From NCBI GenBank assembly GCA_019973155.2, contig BPQB01000108.1, forward strand, positions 34,129 through 98,128: 64,000 bases of DNA, read 5' to 3'. Source of the stretch: Phanerochaete sordida. Taxonomy: Eukaryota; Basidiomycota; Agaricomycetes; Polyporales; Phanerochaetaceae. Every line of letters begins with the position of its first letter. The first letter of the stretch is position 1. The notes under the pieces were generated by a model. That model made no database searches. It was not told the origin of the DNA and saw only the letters and a list, made by a program, of their open reading frames with translations. The position numbers were made by a program, and so were the translations under genes. Positions 1 to 13,191 of this stretch are shown in pieces.

Positions 1-3000
1 TAGAAGTACGTGAGACGCGCCTCTCCTGCGCACTCTTCAACCTTGCGCTGCTTTGGAGCTGGTGCCAGTCCTGGAATTTGGATAAGGACTTGAATGTGCC
101 CCACAGTCTAGCAGGACAGATAGATGAATGTTCTTGGTGCAATGATACGACGTACGAGCGTGAACATAGGAGGGTACGGAGATGTGGGCGAGCGCGACTC
201 GCACCCAGCGGGAAAGCGCACACAAAGCCCGATCCGGAGATCGCGGCGCCAAAAGGCGATCAGCCGGTTTCGGACGGCCGCCCTCCCGCCTATTTCCTTT
301 CTCGTCAACCCCCTCGTGTGACCAGCTCCTTTAGGTACGTTGACCGCTCTCTCGGGCTGCATCCACAGCAACGCTTATGCATTAGGTGATGCTAGCTCCC
401 GCACGGCCCAGTTCTCGCGCGGTGCGACGTGTTCGCCATCTCCAAGTCCCGCCCAGGTCCCGCCCTGACGCCGTCAGCGACTCGGACACGGTCTACGACG
501 TCTATACGCGTCTGCTCTACTCTGCGAGGTCATTGCAAGCACCCCGACTTCACTTGAGCTTGAGGCTTGGACATCCGACTGCTACGGACCGATGACCTTG
601 TTGCTGGGATGACTCGGCACTCCCGCGAGGTCCCGTCCATGGCCTGCGGCTTTGCTGTAACTCGATGCCGGCATATTCCACACGTGGGCTGCTTTACGTA
701 GCTCAACGGCGCGTTCCCGACTGCGATATCGAATGTGACCGGGATGGAGCGCCTGAAGGTGCAGCAACGTCTCATTCTTGAGGACGTTGACGCTCTCCGG
801 TACGTCTACCCGTCTACTCTTGGCTGGTGTAATCCGACCGTGTATTCGCTCGATACAGGTGGCAGATCCTTGTGCGAGAGCGGTAGGGCGAGTCTTGAAC
901 TGGGAAGAGCTTACGGAGCTCAGACATGTCCAGGTGCGCACTCACGCTCTGATACTGGCTGTAAGCATCCCCCAAAGCATCTCCTGCCTACAGTATGCTC
1001 ATTACACTCGGCAGTCTCACTTCGCCATACAGAATGCTGGTCATATAGAAGCCTTGGAGATGGCCACGCGCCCGATACGGCAGTCCCTGAAGCCCGCTGT
1101 CGACTGAAAGCACACGCATTTGCCTAAACGCATCCTTCCACTGTACGACCTACGCCTTCTTCCACGGTCCACGCTGTGCCTCCTGACATTCTACCCCTTG
1201 CAAGCCGCCCCAGCTCCCAACTACGACGTTCCTGATATCGCCCTACTCGAAATTTTGATTGTCAGAATCCTGACCCATCGTCTCGACCAGAGTTCGTGCG
1301 GCTCAGTCAACGCTACGTGCCGATCGGGCGGGCCTGCGACGAAGAGTGATAGCGAGGCACGCGGATGGTCGAAGTTCTCCGCGCGGTCGCCAGGTGAGTG
1401 CAAATGCTCGTTAAGCCACGCTGGAAGAACTGATTCGTTGTCTCGCCGCTGTCAGCGCTCGACTGGGCTACTTCCTCGCTTCTTGCGCTTCGAGGCATGT
1501 CTATATAAACTACGTACAGGTAGTCTTCTCGGACGCTCTGCCAATAGCGTGCGCGGCCGCATCCACGAGGTATGCCGTCGATTGGTGGATCATGGCGACA
1601 GTCGCTCACAGGGAAATCCTTGGGTGCGTTCTAGAGGCCTGGAAAAACGGTCTAAATGATAGAACTTCTCAGGCACACATGACGTTCCAACACAAACACT
1701 CACTTGACGGATATGTTATTCGACGCTGAGCTTCTAGGGTCGCCGCCGGCGGGCACGAGGCGTTGCGACAACCTTTCCCTTTGAGATGACGTCGCGGAGG
1801 GCTCGTCAGGAATCACGGTCCCTACATCGTGCTTTTACCAGGTACGCTCGTCGATGATGACTCGTGGTTTATGTGGTCACATCGTGTACCAGAATTGAGA
1901 ATACCCTCGTCGCAGAGCTTGTGAATAGTCTATCTCTCGACAAGATGAACATTCTACGCCTGGAATCAAGCTCGGCAGTGGCTCTCTAGCTGCGTGGCCT
2001 TCGAGGTAGGATCGTCTATCACTTTCGTGCCCGCTAAGCGCTTACAGATGTCTATAAGCCCTGCGGGTCATGCATGCCTTTCACCTACGGAGTGCGCAAG
2101 ATCGTGCCTCGATAGGTTTGTCGTACGACGAAGCGCAGAGCTTTTGATGAGCCCTATGAATCCTACGATAGACCTGATACGGCGGCGCGCTGGTGCTACT
2201 CATGATCTTGGTTCGGGCGCACACGCGGCCCTGCCACGGCGCGGCTTGCAGAAGCGGAAGGCGAGCTGCTTAAGGCGAGTGTGCTCACGACAATGGCTAC
2301 TGAGGGAATGGGTACTGACGAATCTTCGCGCAAGTTTAGGTCTAACAGTAGCTTTAACTTCAGTTTCTTGCTGTTTACGCAGACATCCATGTCTGCCGCA
2401 AGCTATCCTTCCAGCAGGCTTCAAGAGCTAGACGTGGTCAAGTACGCGCGCACACGGCCATGGCTTCTCGACCTCGATTACAGGCTGTGACGCGCCTCTC
2501 ACGGGCGCCATGTCCTGATTGACTTGCCTTGGCGTCGGAGCACGATTTCAGCCGTCCGTTTTGAAAATTCCAGGAGTGGACGGGCCGTTGGGTGGGAAGC
2601 GCACGGTCGACGTTCACCAGAATATCGGAGGGCCATTCAGACGCTGGGCCTGGCGTGGCAATCCACGTACGCATCCCATTGATGCTTCGGTTGAGCTTTG
2701 CTGACCGCCGCTGCGGGGATCCGGAGCGCGATGCTGAGGTCGCGACTGCCCGTATGCACGCGTTCATCATGGCCTCACGGTTTCGGTCGGTGACTACGGC
2801 GGACGCGACATTCGAAAATAACCCCCGGGTCGTGTCAACTTAAGGTGAGCCCATTTCGCGGTCTTGGGGCCACCTTCAGCTGACGCAAGAAGGCTCTGTC
2901 AATGACTGGTCGAGGACGGCCAGTGCTTCGTGTCCTGGTCACGGTCTCTCGCGACAAGCACGGCACCTGGGTTCGCGATCTGTCAGGTTTCGCCGCATTC

Positions 3001-3190
3001 CTAAGCTTCTGAGATCAGGGTCTTGTACGGTACAGATATGCACCTCTAAATATTTGAGGCTACCTGATAGCCTGCGCAGTTCTCAACGACGGAATTCGAG
3101 TACCATGTGCGTCCAGGCCTAGCGCTCGTTCATGGTCGGGCTCGACTGAGCCAAGCACATCACCCAGCCCAGACTAAAACTTCGTCAGCC
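1..3190. other. No recognisable gene
   Basis: Only short overlapping frames without family resemblance, consistent splice pattern or repeated structure were seen. The longest open frame is about 179 codons (1120-1659, plus) and has composition typical of chance frames in GC-rich DNA. I see no transposon protein, RNA gene or tandem repeat here. Confidence 0.5.
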
Positions 3191-3260
3191 ATTGCCAGCC
3201 ACTCAGCCAACATGTCTCGCTGTCAGCAGCCTTTCTTTACCTGACACTCCTTCTCTCGCC

Positions 3261-4425
3261 ATGGCATCTCCTCCAGCCACGTCTATGTCCGCTCCAATCG
3301 TTGGCCATGAGTTGGAAAGGACGCTCTCAGGATCCGTTCTATCTGCTGTTGTGGAAGCCGCCAAGGAGCAGAGCATACAGCTACCCGCCGTCTCCAACGA
3401 CTACTTGATGAAGGCACTCCGTCCAACCCAAGAGCAGCAGTTCGCGAACGACATAGACGACGCCCGGGCAGAAGCGGAGCTCATGCGTTCATTTGGTCGC
3501 TTGGTGAGCGATAGGATACCCGATGGGTCGTATCACGTCCTTTCCGTACGTCATCTTTGCGTCACAATATTCGCGACTGTGTCTGCGTGGCACACGCGAT
3601 ACTAAATAGCTATATCCACAGAAGCTGCGCAACTGCCTCCACGACCCCATGCTCTGGGAAGCCGTCGCGAAACGCGCGTCACCTCCACCGTTCAGCGACG
3701 AAGTTCAGAAGATGCTGCGCGACCACTCCATCGCAGCTAACGGAGGAAACGGGAAGGGGAACATGCAACTCACCCCCGTATTCGTCAGACTCATCTTGAG
3801 GAGGTACGGGCTAGAGCAGGGAGATGGCCCGATGGAGGAGTGGCTTTGGGGAGCATTCAAGGACATCATCACGGCCGGGGAGGAGGCCTACATCACCACG
3901 TAAGTGAACAGCCTTTCCTTCGTGTCCATGCTCACTCTGAGCTCGACGACATCAGACTTGTTTCTGCGGGGCCTGTCAAGCGTAAACTGCAATACAGGCG
4001 CCCCGACATCCTGCAGAATCGCTTCGACAAAATCACTCAGGAAAAGAAGACTACCTCTAGACGGGCCGTGGAGGAATTGCTACCGGACGTGAAGAGCAAG
4101 GGTAACGAAATCGCACAGAAAGGTCAGTTCATATACGTCTGTACGTCGCCGGGGCTGACCATCTCCCACAGCGCGCCTTATGAAGACCTTGAATACGAAG
4201 GAGCATAAACGCTCCCAGACCACTGACGCTACATCTTCGTCAGCACACAAGGCCAACGTACTCACCGACCACAACGCTATCGGCTCGAGCACTAGCGAGG
4301 TCACGGTCACAGAGACGAAGGCGCTCCCTCGACTCGTATTCGTCCCTCGGGTCGACATTGAGGATGGCAAGAAGAGCCGCGTCGTGTTTACCAACAGGAA
4401 GGCAGCCTCCAGCAGTAATATCTGA
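3261..4425 (+). CDS. Four-exon orphan gene, 313-aa hypothetical protein
   Basis: I do not recognise the family. The model has exons 3261-3545, 3622-3899, 3998-4122 and 4172-4425, 942 nt in all, an exact multiple of three. Introns of 76, 98 and 49 nt begin GTACGT, GTAAGT and GTCAGT and end CAG. The start ATG lies in a good context (gccATGG); a second ATG eight codons later is possible. Exon 1 encodes a mainly helical stretch rich in Glu, Ala and Gln. Exon 2 continues with a helical segment starting KLRNCLHDPMLWEAV. Exon 3 is highly charged (KKTTSRRAVEELLPDVKSK), and the last exon is Ser/Thr-rich with a basic end. No signal peptide or membrane segment is visible, so a soluble intracellular protein is inferred. 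Its clean splicing contrasts with the decayed genes further along. Confidence 0.66.
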
Positions 4426-4429
4426 GGTG

Positions 4430-7400
4430 TACTTTGGACCCTTCGTCTCAGCAGCCCCTCGCATCAGCCATTTTCCGTCACAGTTTACCCCCATCCGTAG
4501 CCCATACGAGAACATTATTCTTGCATACTATCATGTCATTGACTTCGTCTACTATTACATTTGCATGCACACCATCAATGTTGAAGGATACAAGTCTGAT
4601 GCGGTTGACTCGAGCTCGTCGATGTTCTCGGAAGCTGGTGCGAAGACATGGGCGAAGCGTGATGCGTGTTAGCAGCCTCTGGTAGCACATCAGGCGGGGC
4701 CGTTCATCTCACTCCGTCCCGCCCAAGCACTCGTACGCCAGCTTCGCTCTCTGAGTCATTGCCGTCCACTGAAGCAGCGGACGAGCTGCTCTCATCTCCA
4801 GTGACCACGCCGACGGCTGCAGTACCGTCAGCGCGAACGGCAATAGCGGAGGCGTCATAGGCCTTTGGACGAGGGAAAGAGACGTGCGCAGGGCGATAGA
4901 TGAAGCGATGCGATTGGTGGCGGCGCCGTTAGCCTCAGCATAGGCCTGTCGGGCCTCAGCGGCATTGGGCGCGGGGCAGACTGTTCGCCAGAGATCCAAT
5001 TGACCCTCACTGACACGTCTGCTCGAGGCATGCCGCCGCGGGGCAGATGATTGCGTGACCCGATTACGATGGGGCCATCTATATGGTCTCATGAGATGAG
5101 CACGGCAACCCTCTGCAGCATGCTGGACATCACCTTCGATGAGGAGCCTCACACGGAATTCCGCGGAGTAACAAAGCTCGTGTCGCTTACGCTCTACCGC
5201 AGCATCTTTCATTTCCCACCGCCGCTGAGACCCAAATGCCCTCGCCATGCTCGCTTCAGTCGTCTCGCCCACCATCATCTCCGTTGACTTCGAGTTGCAT
5301 TCGCTACACACCTCTTCGGCAATGGTTGTAGTGGCTGCCACGTAGACAGCTCCACAGAGCGACAGCGTCGTTTACCTCGCCTCGTGCATCTTCGGTCGCT
5401 CAGGATAAGCACAGGCACTTTGTTAATCGTAGTTCATCCACTCACCAGACTGCATATATCCATCCACCAAGATCAGTGGCGGTCCCTCCCCTCGGGATCT
5501 GTTCGCGATAGAGCGAATAACAGCGCCTTTCTTCGAGAGCGACAAACCCGGCGGCAGTGCACAGGGCAGCGGGGACGGGAACGAGAACGGGAACGGTAGC
5601 GATGTCTTCAGGCCCAGCTCGAACTTTCCGGGCTTGGTTGGCGTGCAGAACATAACGGCGTCGCCGCCGGCGAGCGATTGTTCTTTGCTAGCAGCAAAAT
5701 TGAATGGACGCGTAGACGGGCGATGCGATAGCGGTGCCATGTGTTCGGTCGTCAACGAGGGCTTCAGCACTTTTGGCCTGGGTACCGATGGCAGGAATAG
5801 CGGGGTGGCGGGAGCGAGAACGCCGTCGGTGCAATCGTGAGAGCGTTCGTCGCGCAGGTCAATTGTGAAGCTGTACGGTACTAGTGGAATGATCCCTGAG
5901 ACGGCATTTAGCCCGGCCGTTGATATCCTACGATTCAGTAGATTACGCACGGATTTGAAGATTATCTAGTGAGCGCGGCCGCGACTCGGACGCGATGAGC
6001 ACCTGTGAGAGGCATTAGATTTACCAACATACACGCTCAATGAGCAAGGCTACGCACCGTAGATAATATCAGCCCTGAACTATCACGCACAATAGGTCGA
6101 CGAAAGCTATCTTCTGTGCGGGCTTTAGAGGGCACGGTCCACTAAATATATCGCGAAGACACGCACCTCGCGACCTGCATTGCATCTCACAGAGCCGGCG
6201 CTGATAGGAGAGCGCGATGATCGTGGCTATCTCGCAGCATTTGAGCGACTAGGTGATCTGGCAAAAGATGGCATGCATGCGTCAGCCAGCTATATACGCA
6301 CGATCTCGCAGTACACGCACCTAAGGCTCGGTTAACTCTGATGCATTGTGTGCAAGTATCCCAGAATCACTCCCTGCCTGATTTTTGGGAGAGAGTCTAT
6401 GCGAGCGAAGTTGACTCGGCTGCGTCGGCTGCGTCCTGCGCGGGAGCATGGAAAACAGCGAATCCGAGTGCCGGACCGAACGATCCAGGTGACGGAGTAC
6501 CTCCCATTCTCGCCTGCGTCCCGGGAGGCCCCGTTCCCTATCCTTGCTGTGGCGTCCCGTACGCAGCCTTCTCGTGCGTGCTCCCAGCTCCCGCTTAGTC
6601 GTCATGGCGGACGCTCTGCCCGGAGACTCAGCTGCAGAATTCGGCACCGTAAGCCTCAGCGCCCCACAGTGGGCTTCGCGGCCGAGCCGTGCGAGGACGA
6701 TGCCTTCCAGGGGTCGTCCGCGGCAGTGGGCTCGGGTCCGCAAGCTCTAGGTGTGTGCCGTCGCCACCATTGTAGTTGTCGTCGTGTGTATCCTTCACTG
6801 CGCCGAGCACGACATCAATGGGCGGCTCCCGTTGCGCAGCTCTGGTGAGCCTTCTGGATGTGCGTAGTGCGACGGTCTCGAGCTGCATCTGTTTTTGCTC
6901 AGGATGCACCGCGCCGGTGACAGTTATGCAGGGCGTACCATTGCGATACAGGAAGGTGCAGCACCAGATGTACAGGGATATTGCAATACTGACATGGGCG
7001 GCGCGGTTTGCCTCTGGCCAGAGGCATGGGACCTGATTCCATGGGTTTCGAATGGATGAGCGAACCGCAGACTGAGAGACGAATCGCGAACGACTCACGA
7101 CTCGGAGTCCCTGGTAGCACTGGTATGTCGTGTATACCAAACAACCTCGCAGAAGACAGAGGACATCGGGAAAGCAGGCGAGAAGAATTCGCCTGTACGC
7201 TGGGACTTGGGCCGCGGAGAGCGAGGAAGGCGGACGCACGGGGAGTCGGGGATGGCGCGGCGTCTCAGGCGTCTACTCCACGTGGCCGTAACGAAGACGG
7301 CAGCTCACTTGCCATTCAGGGTCGCTACGGGCTTAGGCGCCGTCGCACACGTCTTGCGGACGACCTCCCACCAGCCGTCGCCGTCCCGCCTCGTACTCAC

Positions 7401-8990
7401 CGCCCCCAGCCCACGAAAAGGCGTCGCTCTCGACGCTCCGTCCAATCTCGCGCAAGATAGGCCTGTCCAACATCACGCCCGCCGCGAACTCGCACAAGGT
7501 GGGGCTGCCGTAAGTCGTGCGCTGGCGGCCTCCGAGGGGGAACGCGTCGGTCGCGGCCACGTTTCCGGTCGTGCTGGCGCCTCAGTATTACAAGGGCTTG
7601 GAGATGCGCTCTGGCAATACCAAGCCCATGGCCGGATTCGAGGGTGGTGGAGACCGATCGTCAAGTTCTCCCCAAGAAGGGTTTCGTCAACGCGTGCGTC
7701 CGTGTTTATATCCGCTGCCTTGGCCCTTCAAGCTAACCTGCTAGGGCATACACGCAAGGGTGTGCGCATATATGAACCCCAACTGGATACAATACTGGAT
7801 AAACGAGGGTCGCGTGACGTCCTCTCTGGAGAACCCGCTCACAGCTCGGGAGCCTCTGCTGGACGGCTTCATAGACGACGCGCAGGATGGTGTCAAGGTA
7901 CCGACAAACGTACGTCTGGGATTATCTCTCCCTCTGCGTCGACTCTGAATAGATTGCTTTAGGGCGCCGAACATTTGAATACATTCATTCACATTACGCC
8001 GTCCGGGGCGTCGAAGACCGCGATTCTTGTGGTAGAGAAGCTCGGCGGGACCATCGCCTGTAGTACTGCAACTCGCTTGGACTCCGGGACTACCTTCAGG
8101 GCTACACAGAAGGTGCACAAGCAGCGTCTACCGGGTAGATCGATATCAGTACGTTCCACAGCTCTGTAGTGCTTATCCGTATTCAACCTGTCCCGCAGTT
8201 TCGTACATACAGTAGAGGAACTAGGGCTACCTATCGTAGCAGGCTCTCGAGAACATGGATGAGCTCTGAGAATATTTACCTCGACGTTTGCTTGCTCGAC
8301 CTTCGTCAACGCGGCTTTCCGCCAGCGATATGCCCTCCGAGTCGAGGGCAGGAATCCTGATTGTGGTCGTATCTGGATCTTAGGCTTGGCTACGCCAATC
8401 TGGCCTCGGCGGGCGCAGACGGTCGCGGGCGTGGTACCGATTCGTGACATGCGCCCTCGACGCGCAAAGGGCGGAAGTTGCGCGACGCGTAGTCTTGGCG
8501 ACTGACTTTGTCAGGCGCGCAGCAACGTCAATGTCGTCGTCGCACTAGTAGATGTGCAATCACTCTCAATCGTGAACAGACCACTTTCTGCCCGACAGTG
8601 AGCTTGATTGCCATATCGAGCTGAACTCGCTCGGCTCACCAGCAGGACTACTACCGCAAGGGTATCGCCATACGGGCTTGGGTTCACGATCATTCCCTCT
8701 GTCAGCCCTTTCGAGACCACAGAGCCCAGGCGCGCCCAGAGTCGCGCGAAGCCTATATCTATCGCTCGGAAAGCGGAAGAAAGCGCGATTGAACTAATGC
8801 TGTGCACACTGAGCGTAGTGTCTCAAGTAAAAAGATATGCAAGTGTCATTAGAGTGCCCCAAGCGCACAAATGCCTAGTACTAAACGTGTAAATATCGGA
8901 AGATGATGAGAATATGGGACCAATACAATATCGTCTACGATGCAGTCTACGCCACAGGAAACTCACGTCGAGGTCGGATGGTCAGATGAT
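4430..8990. other. No confident gene; a few long open frames
   Basis: Two minus-strand frames, 5950-5423 (175 codons) and 5341-4709 (210 codons), lie end to end and could be parts of one spliced gene, but both begin at non-ATG codons and I could not find a convincing junction. A plus-strand frame at 7207-7962 (251 codons) is Arg/Ala/Gly-rich and overlaps equally open frames on other strands, so it is more likely a GC artefact. No known domain was seen in any of them. Confidence 0.4.
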
Positions 8991-8998
8991 CCGGCGGG

Positions 8999-9448
8999 TT
9001 AAGCCTCGTCATCCGACTCGAGGTCCATGTCGGAGTATTTGTCGTCCGACTCGGAGTCCATGCCTCAGTCTTCGTCGTCTGAGCCCAAGTCCATGTCGCA
9101 GTATCCGTAGGGGTCGTCGTACTGATGGTGGATAGCCGAGGAGTCGCCTGCAGTCAGATCACCGATAGAGTGGTCCAGCATGCCGATTAATACGGGTGTG
9201 GTGCCAGAGAAGACAGACTCGAGAGTGGGTACGGTGAAAGCAGCCGGGACGAGGATGGGCTCGGCGGGTACAGCGTTCGTGGCTCCGCAAGAGGACTCAG
9301 CTGCGGTAGCACCAGCGGAGACAGGCGTCATCTTGCAATATCCTGGTGCGACGGGGCTCATGACGGCGAAGCACATAGCGGTAACACCGGAGGCTGACGT
9401 GGTGAGTTCGGGTGGGGTCGATTCCAGGGCGAAGGCTGCGAGAGACAA
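8999..9448 (-). pseudogene. Open frame with repeated acidic tail cut by a stop
   Basis: A 127-codon minus-strand frame (9448-9065) is Ala/Ser/Thr/Pro-rich and ends in an acidic motif, CDMDLGSDDED, at a TGA (9067-9065). The same frame stays open for 21 more codons and repeats the motif as MDSESDDKYSDMDLESDDEA before a TAA at 8999-9001. The acidic unit is therefore duplicated in tandem, and the stop falls between the copies. Either the tail was longer and has been shortened by a nonsense change, or this is a low-complexity repeat that happens to be open. No upstream exon could be joined with confidence. The protein family is unknown. Confidence 0.3.
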
Positions 9449-9653
9449 TCAGTGACTAGCCAAAGCTCGCTACATGTTGTACCGACTATTTATCGCTTTC
9501 ATGTCTTCTGCGGTGTCCATATCCTGCGGGAGATGGTCTACCGCCTCCTGCGTGAGAGGAATAAATATGGCGAGGGGTCTCAGGTGAAGGTAAGTCGGTT
9601 CGTTGTGGACGCTTGTCGTAGAGCGGGGCGGCGCATCCCATCCAGGTACCCAG

Positions 9654-10297
9654 CTAGCAGTGAGAACAGCCAGGAATTAACTCGCTTGCTTGAAGAAAGG
9701 AGGATAGTACGCACTGTTTCACGTAGGCTGCATATGTCGGAAAAACCAGCGGACCGAACACTGTCTTCACCCACCTGGCGACCTCCGGTCGTCCAGTCGT
9801 CCTGTCGAACTCACAGAACAGCGTCTCGAACAAGTCCGCGTCGCCCTTGCGCTGCAGGATCTCGTTACGGCCATCGATGCCTATCCCGAACCTCCTCCGA
9901 GCCAGAGCCCAGCGGACGTCGGTGGGGAAGTGCTTAGTCGACAGTGCCCGTACAAGCCAGGTGAGGAAGTGGTTTGAAGCGAACACGCCGGCAAGTATCT
10001 GTGTAGCAGAGCGTCAAAATACGCCACGATGCTCACAGGTAGCTGTGAGACACTGACCCCCAAGACGTATCTGCTTTCGCAGGGAAGCATTTCAACCAAA
10101 AGGTCGAGAATGTAGGGTTTCTGAGATGTATCGCCTTCGGCCTCGCACCGCTCGTTGTCGAAAAGCTGTGCTGCGTTGTCGCTAAGAATCTTGAGGCAGG
10201 CTTTGATGTTGATTCTGAACAGGCACCCGTGAACTGGGCCATGACGGACTAGCTTTACGAAGGCGGCATGTTTCATGTGGTCGTGGAGGGCGGCCAT
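9654..10297 (-). pseudogene. Frameshifted orphan protein, about 214 codons
   Basis: The frame starts with ATG at 10297 and reads about 100 residues, including ACLKILSDNAAQLF and YILDLLVEMLPCESRYVLG. Near 9986-9998 the coding-like reading jumps to another frame and continues as FASNHFLTWLVRALSTKHF through to a stop at 9654. There is no room or GT-AG signal for an intron at the jump, so one base appears to be missing. Both halves look like one globular, Leu-rich protein with no signal peptide or membrane segment. I do not recognise the family. A sequencing error would restore a plausible single-exon gene; otherwise it is a recent pseudogene. Confidence 0.38.
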
Positions 10298-11586
10298 AGT
10301 GGAAGTCGGCGAGGGTGATAGAGAGAGGAAGAGCTGTGTGAAGGCAACGAGGGGCCTAGCACGCTGCTATATGCTGGCTGGACAGCGGCTGACAAGAGCT
10401 GGCTGGCATCGACCAGCCACGGCGGCACTTTCTGAGTTCGGTCCGGCCGAGGCCCGCTGTTTGGCCCGAATGGGAAGGCGCGTCATTTTGATGCGCCCTG
10501 CGCTCATCAAGCGACTGCGCACCGCGTTCCCCGACTCCTCTCCACTGCCACCATCATCTGCAACTGCCACATGTGCTCTGTGGCACTCTTCAAACCTCCA
10601 TGGATATATCCGTTCTCTACAACTCGTCTGTATCCCGCACACATGGGGACCCCCGCTCCCTGCGAAGCCTGTGGGTTTATGCGCTGCCCCAACTTTCGTT
10701 TATATATTCTGACAGAGGCCCTCAAAGTGGCAGAGACGCATCACTGCAACGGAGTGGCGCGGTATCCGGTACTTCAACGACGTCCTAGAGCGACGGGGAG
10801 ACTATGCCTTGTCGACCTTCGGTTGCCGCGAGCTCGATCCCGCAGTCGTGCACAGGACGAGGACGATGAAATGGGGTCGACTGCCCCAGAATCTGTGAGA
10901 TGCACTTGCACCTGCGGCGGATGCAGGCGCGAAGCCCAACGTACGTGTACTTGCGATGTGGCGCGAACGTTGTTGGCTGATGCCTGCGTGCTGTACCTCG
11001 GCAGATCATCGAGTAATAGGATAACTGCTGCTCTCTCAAAACAATCGATACAGCGACGCGCAAGCGCAGCCGGCGGCCAGTGAACGCGGTCTTGTCATTC
11101 GAGGTGAGACCTGCGCAATCCATGTCACGCCGTGTCATCGAAAATCAGCTGAGACAATTACAACGTTAGGTCGCTGCATCTAGGACTTGAAGAATATCCT
11201 ATATCGCGCTGCGCCCTGTGACACTCGAGGCTGTCCCACTTACACGTGTGGAAGAGCAAGCGAGAAGGGGATATGCGCACCCAGTGATTTCGCGATTTCG
11301 TGGTCGACGTCGGGGGCCACGTTCCCTCCTCCACTCCATTTCGGGTTGGACTCAGCCGTCGTGAAGACCTTGCTTAAGCGAGTTCAGAAAGCCGTGGTTT
11401 TCCCTCATCCTGATGATGAATTCCCGCTTATTCCTGCAGGACTCTCCGGTGCCACAGGATGCTCCTGAGGTCCCCGCTGCCAGGTCCTCGCAGTGTGGGA
11501 TAATTGGCCGGGATGAAGTCCCTCAAGCTTACCCCAAAACGCCACCTTCCCTGCTCCCTCCTTCGTATCGCCACCACCGGGCGACT

Positions 11587-13191
11587 ATGGTCCTCATTCC
11601 ACAGACCGGGTCAGTGAGCAATTACCGGACGGTTAATCAAATCGTCGGACTGCTCAAAGCAGAGCAGGAGAAGCTCAAGGTGAGCAGTTTTGGCGACGGG
11701 CATATCACGAAGAGCTTATGCATAATGCCTGGGATGTAGGCTTGCATGTACACGGGCTACACGAAACACCTCGAACCGCGTGAGCTCCGGCAGGACCGAT
11801 TTGATGATGCCAGGGCTGCGTTGCAGCGCGAGGTATGTGTCGCGTTCCACAATAAAGCGAGCGTGCATTGAGAGCTCTATACAGGCGATAAAAACGTGCA
11901 AGACACTCCTTCGCTACGAAACCCAGTGGCCAATGGCGTCGCTTGCCAGTCATATTGTGTGCAATGCTCGCGCGAAGCTGAAGCTGGATAGAAGGGACCG
12001 GCATGGCCCGAAGCTGATTGGCAGTTTCTCACCACGCGGAAGAGATCCGGAAGATCTATACAATCGTCACGACAAACCTCTGCTCCTACGGTCGGTCGAA
12101 CGGGGATGCTGACAATATGGAGGTGAGGCGACGCCCTTTCGACCTTATTTCGTCTGACCATCTGCAGTTTGAGACTGTTCGAGTCTCTAGCGAAGAGGAA
12201 CCTGTTCCCGAGAAGCGGTCACCTAGTGTCGCGGTCTTAAGCACGGTGAGCGTGAAAATAACACCACTGCTGGCGAATCCGTGCTTATATTTTGCGATAG
12301 GTGGAGAGGCGACCTTCCACACGTCATCCGGCGGCCAGGTCTCGTCAGGTCTGTGATACACTTGAAACCGGAGGACCTGGTGTACCCAGAGAACGAGAGC
12401 AGAAGCATAAAAGAGGTTTGCACGCATGGTTAATGACCCAGGGAGAAATATACTAACATTTTTTACCTGCAGAGTACGCCTATGGGTATCGAGAACGATA
12501 ACTCAGAGCTGCCGTTCTCGCAGAGCCCGATGTCTGAAACGCAAGACGTGAGTTTTCGTTTCTTCATCACACGTTCTCTACATCGTTGCTTACAACACGC
12601 CGTCATGGAACCATTCAGGCTTCGTACAACGCTCGGCATCAGCGCATAGTACGGACACTCTCAAGAGACAGTGTGACGTCTTTCCTCCTTCCGACGGACG
12701 CTCGATGTCCACAAGACGCGTCCGCGACGGGACCTGACGAGCAGATCCTGCCATGGCCCGACCGAGTACCGCGTAGGACCAAGCGGTATGCAGTCGTCCT
12801 CTGCGCCCATGGTTTCAGATGCCGCACAACACGAAGAGCGAGGCAGGCTCACACCCGCCAGCCCTACCCCGTCCAGTAGTCCAGCGCAGAATCGCAAGGA
12901 TCCTTCGTCCGTCAGCGCGGGACTATTAGACCGCCCTGCGTCCCCATCGCCCGTCGTCGCGCACGCCGGCACGGATCTCTGGGCATCGCGCCACTCCGAC
13001 ACCCACACTGCACGGCATCTCCCCGTCGCTCGCCACATCGGACGCTGTGCTGCGCCGAGCGCCGTCGCGCGCGAGCACTTGCGCATGTTCGCGCTTCTGT
13101 CAGAGGAGAGTCAGCTGGAGATGCTGCGCGACGACGTGGAGCCCAGCATCACGCAGGCAAAATTGGTGCGGGAAGTGTCGGGAAAGATGTG
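11587..13191 (+). CDS. Weak multi-exon coding trace, unknown protein
   Basis: Several exon-like pieces follow each other on the plus strand. Exons 11587-11679 and 11740-11832 join in frame to one starting at 11885, across introns with GTGAGC...TAG and GTATGT...CAG borders. The third piece (starting AIKTCKTLLRYETQWP) then appears to change frame near 12020, where AEEIRKIYTIVTTNL begins. Later exon-like pieces, bounded by GTGAGG, GTGAGC and GTGAGT donors, lead to a Ser/Pro-rich stretch and a final segment ending LVREVSGKM at 13191. The pieces cannot all be joined without one frame change, so this may be two genes, a decayed gene or a wrong model. No family is recognised. Confidence 0.28.

Noticed and set aside
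7207..7962. 251-codon open frame
   Set aside because: Arg/Ala/Gly-rich, competing frames on both strands, no recognised motif.
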